A stretch of DNA of 7,285 nt. It comes from CAZVIK01 sp964627045 (GTDB lineage: Bacteria; Acidobacteriota; Terriglobia; Bryobacterales; Bryobacteraceae). The DNA lies in NCBI GenBank assembly GCA_964627045.1, contig CAZVIK010000199.1, positions 1 to 7,285 on the forward strand. The letters are read 5' to 3'. The first letter of the stretch is position 1. Each line of letters opens with the position of its first letter. The notes below the pieces were generated by a model that made no database searches, was not told where the DNA came from, and was given only the letters and a program-made list of their open reading frames with translations. Position numbers and translations under genes: made by a program. Below, in pieces: positions 5,061 through 7,285 of this stretch.

Positions 5061-7285
5061 CTACTCGTGCCGCAGGGCGCGCACGGGGTCCAGTGCGGCG
5101 GCGCGGCGTGCCGGGACGTAGCAAGCGAAGAGAGTGATCACCGCGAGCAAGGCCGCTGTGGCGGCGTAGATGGAGGGATCGCGGGGCTGGACCTCGTGGA
5201 GAAGCCCGTCGATCACGCGAGCGGCGGCGAGCGCACCGGCGATGCCGACGGCGAAACCCGCGCCGGCCAGCATCAGGCCCTGGCCCAGAATCTGGCCGAG
5301 GATACGGCCGCGGCCGGCACCGAGAGAAACGCGGATGCCGATTTCGCGCGTGCGCTGGGTGACGGCGTAGGACAACACACCGTAGATGCCGATGGCGGCC
5401 AGCAGCGTTCCCAGTGCGGCGAAGGAACCGACGAGCCCGCTCAGGAATTGCTGCCCCTGCGAGTTGTCGGAAATGACATCGTCGATGGTGCGCACGCGGA
5501 ACAGCGGGAGGGTCGGGTCGATGCGCGCGACGGCGCTACGCACGGCGGCGGTCAGCGATTGCGGCGGCACGGCGGAGTGCAGCACCAGGAACAGACGCGA
5601 GGAGCCGTAGAAGGCGTCGTAGGCTTCGGGCTGCGGGGGCTGCGTGAGGCCGCGCTGGCGGACGTTGCCCACCACGCCGATCACCTGACGCCACGGGCCG
5701 TTCGTGCCACCGCCACCTCCGGAGAACATCTGTCCGACTGGGTCTTCATTCGGCCAGAAATGGCGCGCCATGGCCTCGTTGATCACGGTGGCGTAGACCA
5801 TCTGGTTGGTTTCGGTGGGAGGAAGTTCCTGCTTGGCTTCGTAGGCCGCAACACGGCGCATGTCGAGTTCACGGGCGTGCTGCACATCGGCGGTGGTGAA
5901 CACGCGGCCTTTCAGAAGAGGGACGCCCATAGTGTCGAAATAGTTGGGGTCGGCGACGTGGCGTTCCACCAGCGGCCCGCTGAAGCGTTCCGACACGTGG
6001 CCGCGAACGTTGACGTAGTAGTTGCTGCCGCCTTCGAGGGGCAGGCGGTCGGTGAGCGCGGCCGAGATGACGCCGGGAACGTGCTGCGTTTCCTCGATGA
6101 GGCGACGGGCGAAGGCGGCGCGGGCGTCGGCCTTGTAGGTGGCCTCGGGGAGTTGGACAGCGCCGGTCCAAATGCCGGAGGCGCGCACGCCAACCTGGAG
6201 GCTTCGGACTCGCATGAGGTCCTTCAGTAGAAGGCCAGCCGAGATCAACAAGAGCAGCGACAGGGCGATTTCGCCGGCGACGAAAAGGTCGCTGGCGAAA
6301 CGGCGGCCCCGTCCCAGGCTGATGGAACTGCCGGCTCCGCCTTTCAGTTCTTCATGCAGGTCGGGCCGCGACGTGTGCAAGGCGGGAACCAGTCCGAAGA
6401 GCACGGTGGTTGCGACGGCCAGGCCGAAGGTAAAAGCCAGCACCGGCGCGTTGATCTGGACCACGTTGAACTCAGGCAGCGAGAAGCTCTTGATCTTGGG
6501 TAAGAGGCTGACGAGCGCGCCGCCCAGGAGAAGACCGCCGCCGCCTCCGACGAAGGAGAGCAAGAGGCTTTCGGTCAACAGTTGCCGCACGAGACGGCCG
6601 CGGGAGGCGCCGAGAGCGCTGCGTACGGCCATTTCCTTGTGGCGGGCGACGGCGCGGGACAACAGCAGGTTGGCGATGTTCGCGCAGGCGATGAGCAGGA
6701 CGAGGCCGACGGCGCCGAGCATCAGGACGAGAGAGTCCTTCGACTTGCCGACCAGATCTTCTTGAAGGGGGATGACACGCGCGCCGACCTTGTGGTTGGT
6801 GTCGGGGTAGGTGCGCTCCAGTCGCGACGCAATCAGCGTCACGTCGGCCTGAGCCCGTTGCGGTGTGACGCCGGGTTTCATTCGCCCGATGGCGTTGAAC
6901 TGGTGTGAACCGCGGCTGCCGAGGCCCCTTTCCGACATGTCGAGCGGAGTCCATAACTGAGCCTGATACGGAAAGTTGAACCCGGGCGGCATCACGCCGA
7001 TGACCCGGCGTTTTCTCGCGTCCAGTTCGACCACCCGCCCGACGATCCGCGGGTCGGACGCGAAGCGGCTCTTCCAAAGCGCATGGCCGAGGATCAAAAC
7101 GTCGTCCTTGCCCGGCTGGTCTTCGCCCGTGGTCCAGGTGCGGCCCAGCAGGGGTTTGGCCCCGAGGAGCGAGAAGAAGTTAGATTCGGTGGGGACACCC
7201 CGAACGTTGTCCGCTTGCCCCTGGCCGCTGAGGTTCATAACGTTCGGCCAGAAGAACAGGGTCAAATCGGAAAAGGTGTTGTTCT
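5061..7285 (-). CDS. ADOP-type MacB/FtsX-family ABC transporter permease, 5' end outside window
   Basis: At least 741 residues; the frame is open to the right edge. The TTG at 7265 is probably internal, because the usual first membrane helix and the start of the first periplasmic domain are missing. Positions below count from that TTG. Residues 1-175 are a MacB-like periplasmic core (VRGVPTESNFFSLLGAKPLLGR, shown here only by position 21-42, and VIGVMPPGFNFPY at 88-100). Residues 180-300 hold an FtsX domain with helices near 180-203, 230-255 and 275-297 and the signature EMAVRSALGASRGRLVRQLL at 211-230. A helix at 327-347 leads to a second periplasmic core (365-600), then a second FtsX domain with helices near 612-636, 662-684 and 702-718 and the matching EIGIRVSLGAGRGRILGQIL at 641-660. 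There is no nucleotide-binding domain, so an ATPase partner encoded elsewhere is expected. MacB relatives move peptides, lipids or antibiotics; the substrate here is unknown. The PadR-type regulator often found beside ADOP genes is not in the window. Confidence 0.92.
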   Translation of the reverse strand, partial: NNTFSDLTLFFWPNVMNLSGQGQADNVRGVPTESNFFSLLGAKPLLGRTWTTGEDQPGKDDVLILGHALWKSRFASDPRIVGRVVELDARKRRVIGVMPPGFNFPYQAQLWTPLDMSERGLGSRGSHQFNAIGRMKPGVTPQRAQADVTLIASRLERTYPDTNHKVGARVIPLQEDLVGKSKDSLVLMLGAVGLVLLIACANIANLLLSRAVARHKEMAVRSALGASRGRLVRQLLTESLLLSFVGGGGGLLLGGALVSLLPKIKSFSLPEFNVVQINAPVLAFTFGLAVATTVLFGLVPALHTSRPDLHEELKGGAGSSISLGRGRRFASDLFVAGEIALSLLLLISAGLLLKDLMRVRSLQVGVRASGIWTGAVQLPEATYKADARAAFARRLIEETQHVPGVISAALTDRLPLEGGSNYYVNVRGHVSERFSGPLVERHVADPNYFDTMGVPLLKGRVFTTADVQHARELDMRRVAAYEAKQELPPTETNQMVYATVINEAMARHFWPNEDPVGQMFSGGGGGTNGPWRQVIGVVGNVRQRGLTQPPQPEAYDAFYGSSRLFLVLHSAVPPQSLTAAVRSAVARIDPTLPLFRVRTIDDVISDNSQGQQFLSGLVGSFAALGTLLAAIGIYGVLSYAVTQRTREIGIRVSLGAGRGRILGQILGQGLMLAGAGFAVGIAGALAAARVIDGLLHEVQPRDPSIYAATAALLAVITLFACYVPARRAAALDPVRALRHE

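Noticed and set aside
5040..6230. A 396-codon plus-strand open frame opposite the permease
   Set aside because: It is the reverse shadow of a strongly supported permease, with Gly/Arg/His-rich composition and no recognisable domain.

Overview
The window is high-GC bacterial DNA, most likely from an acidobacterium close to Solibacter/Bryobacter. Two family-level signatures support this. One is an exported protein carrying what I recognise as the TIGR03437 domain, a family first described as a paralogous domain of Solibacter usitatus. The other is a large MacB/FtsX-type permease with two FtsX halves and no ATPase domain, the architecture called ADOP (acidobacterial duplicated orphan permease). 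This placement is inference from protein families recalled from memory; no search was run.

Layout from left to right. Bases 2-493 (+) are the 3' part of a class I SAM-dependent methyltransferase cut by the left edge. A 198-bp convergent gap with three possible hairpins follows. Bases 692-2179 (-) encode an exported protein made of a signal peptide, a TIGR03437-like domain and a SUMF1/FGE-sulfatase-fold domain that lacks the catalytic cysteines. Its true start is a GTG with a strong ribosome binding site, 64 codons inside the longest open frame. A 455-bp divergent gap (2180-2634) separates it from 2635-3780 (+), an exported protein with a carboxypeptidase-regulatory-like beta domain and TPR repeats. 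A strong hairpin follows that gene directly. Bases 4027-4944 (+) encode a lipoprotein with a small beta-barrel-like domain, a Pro/Ala-rich linker and a C-terminal domain ending in a glycine zipper. Another convergent gap with a long inverted repeat leads to 5061-7285 (-), the ADOP-type permease, whose 5' end lies beyond the right edge.

Four of the five proteins are predicted to work in or outside the cytoplasmic membrane, so this looks like a set of envelope genes. The strands alternate (+, -, +, +, -), and even the two neighbouring plus-strand genes are separated by 246 bp and a terminator-like hairpin. I therefore see separate transcription units, not one operon. There is no mobile element, CRISPR array, tRNA, rRNA or phage module. 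I did not find a convincing new multi-gene system. The most interesting items are the cysteine-less SUMF1-fold protein with an N-terminal TIGR03437 domain, and the glycine-zipper lipoprotein with an in-frame 12-bp-period repeat.
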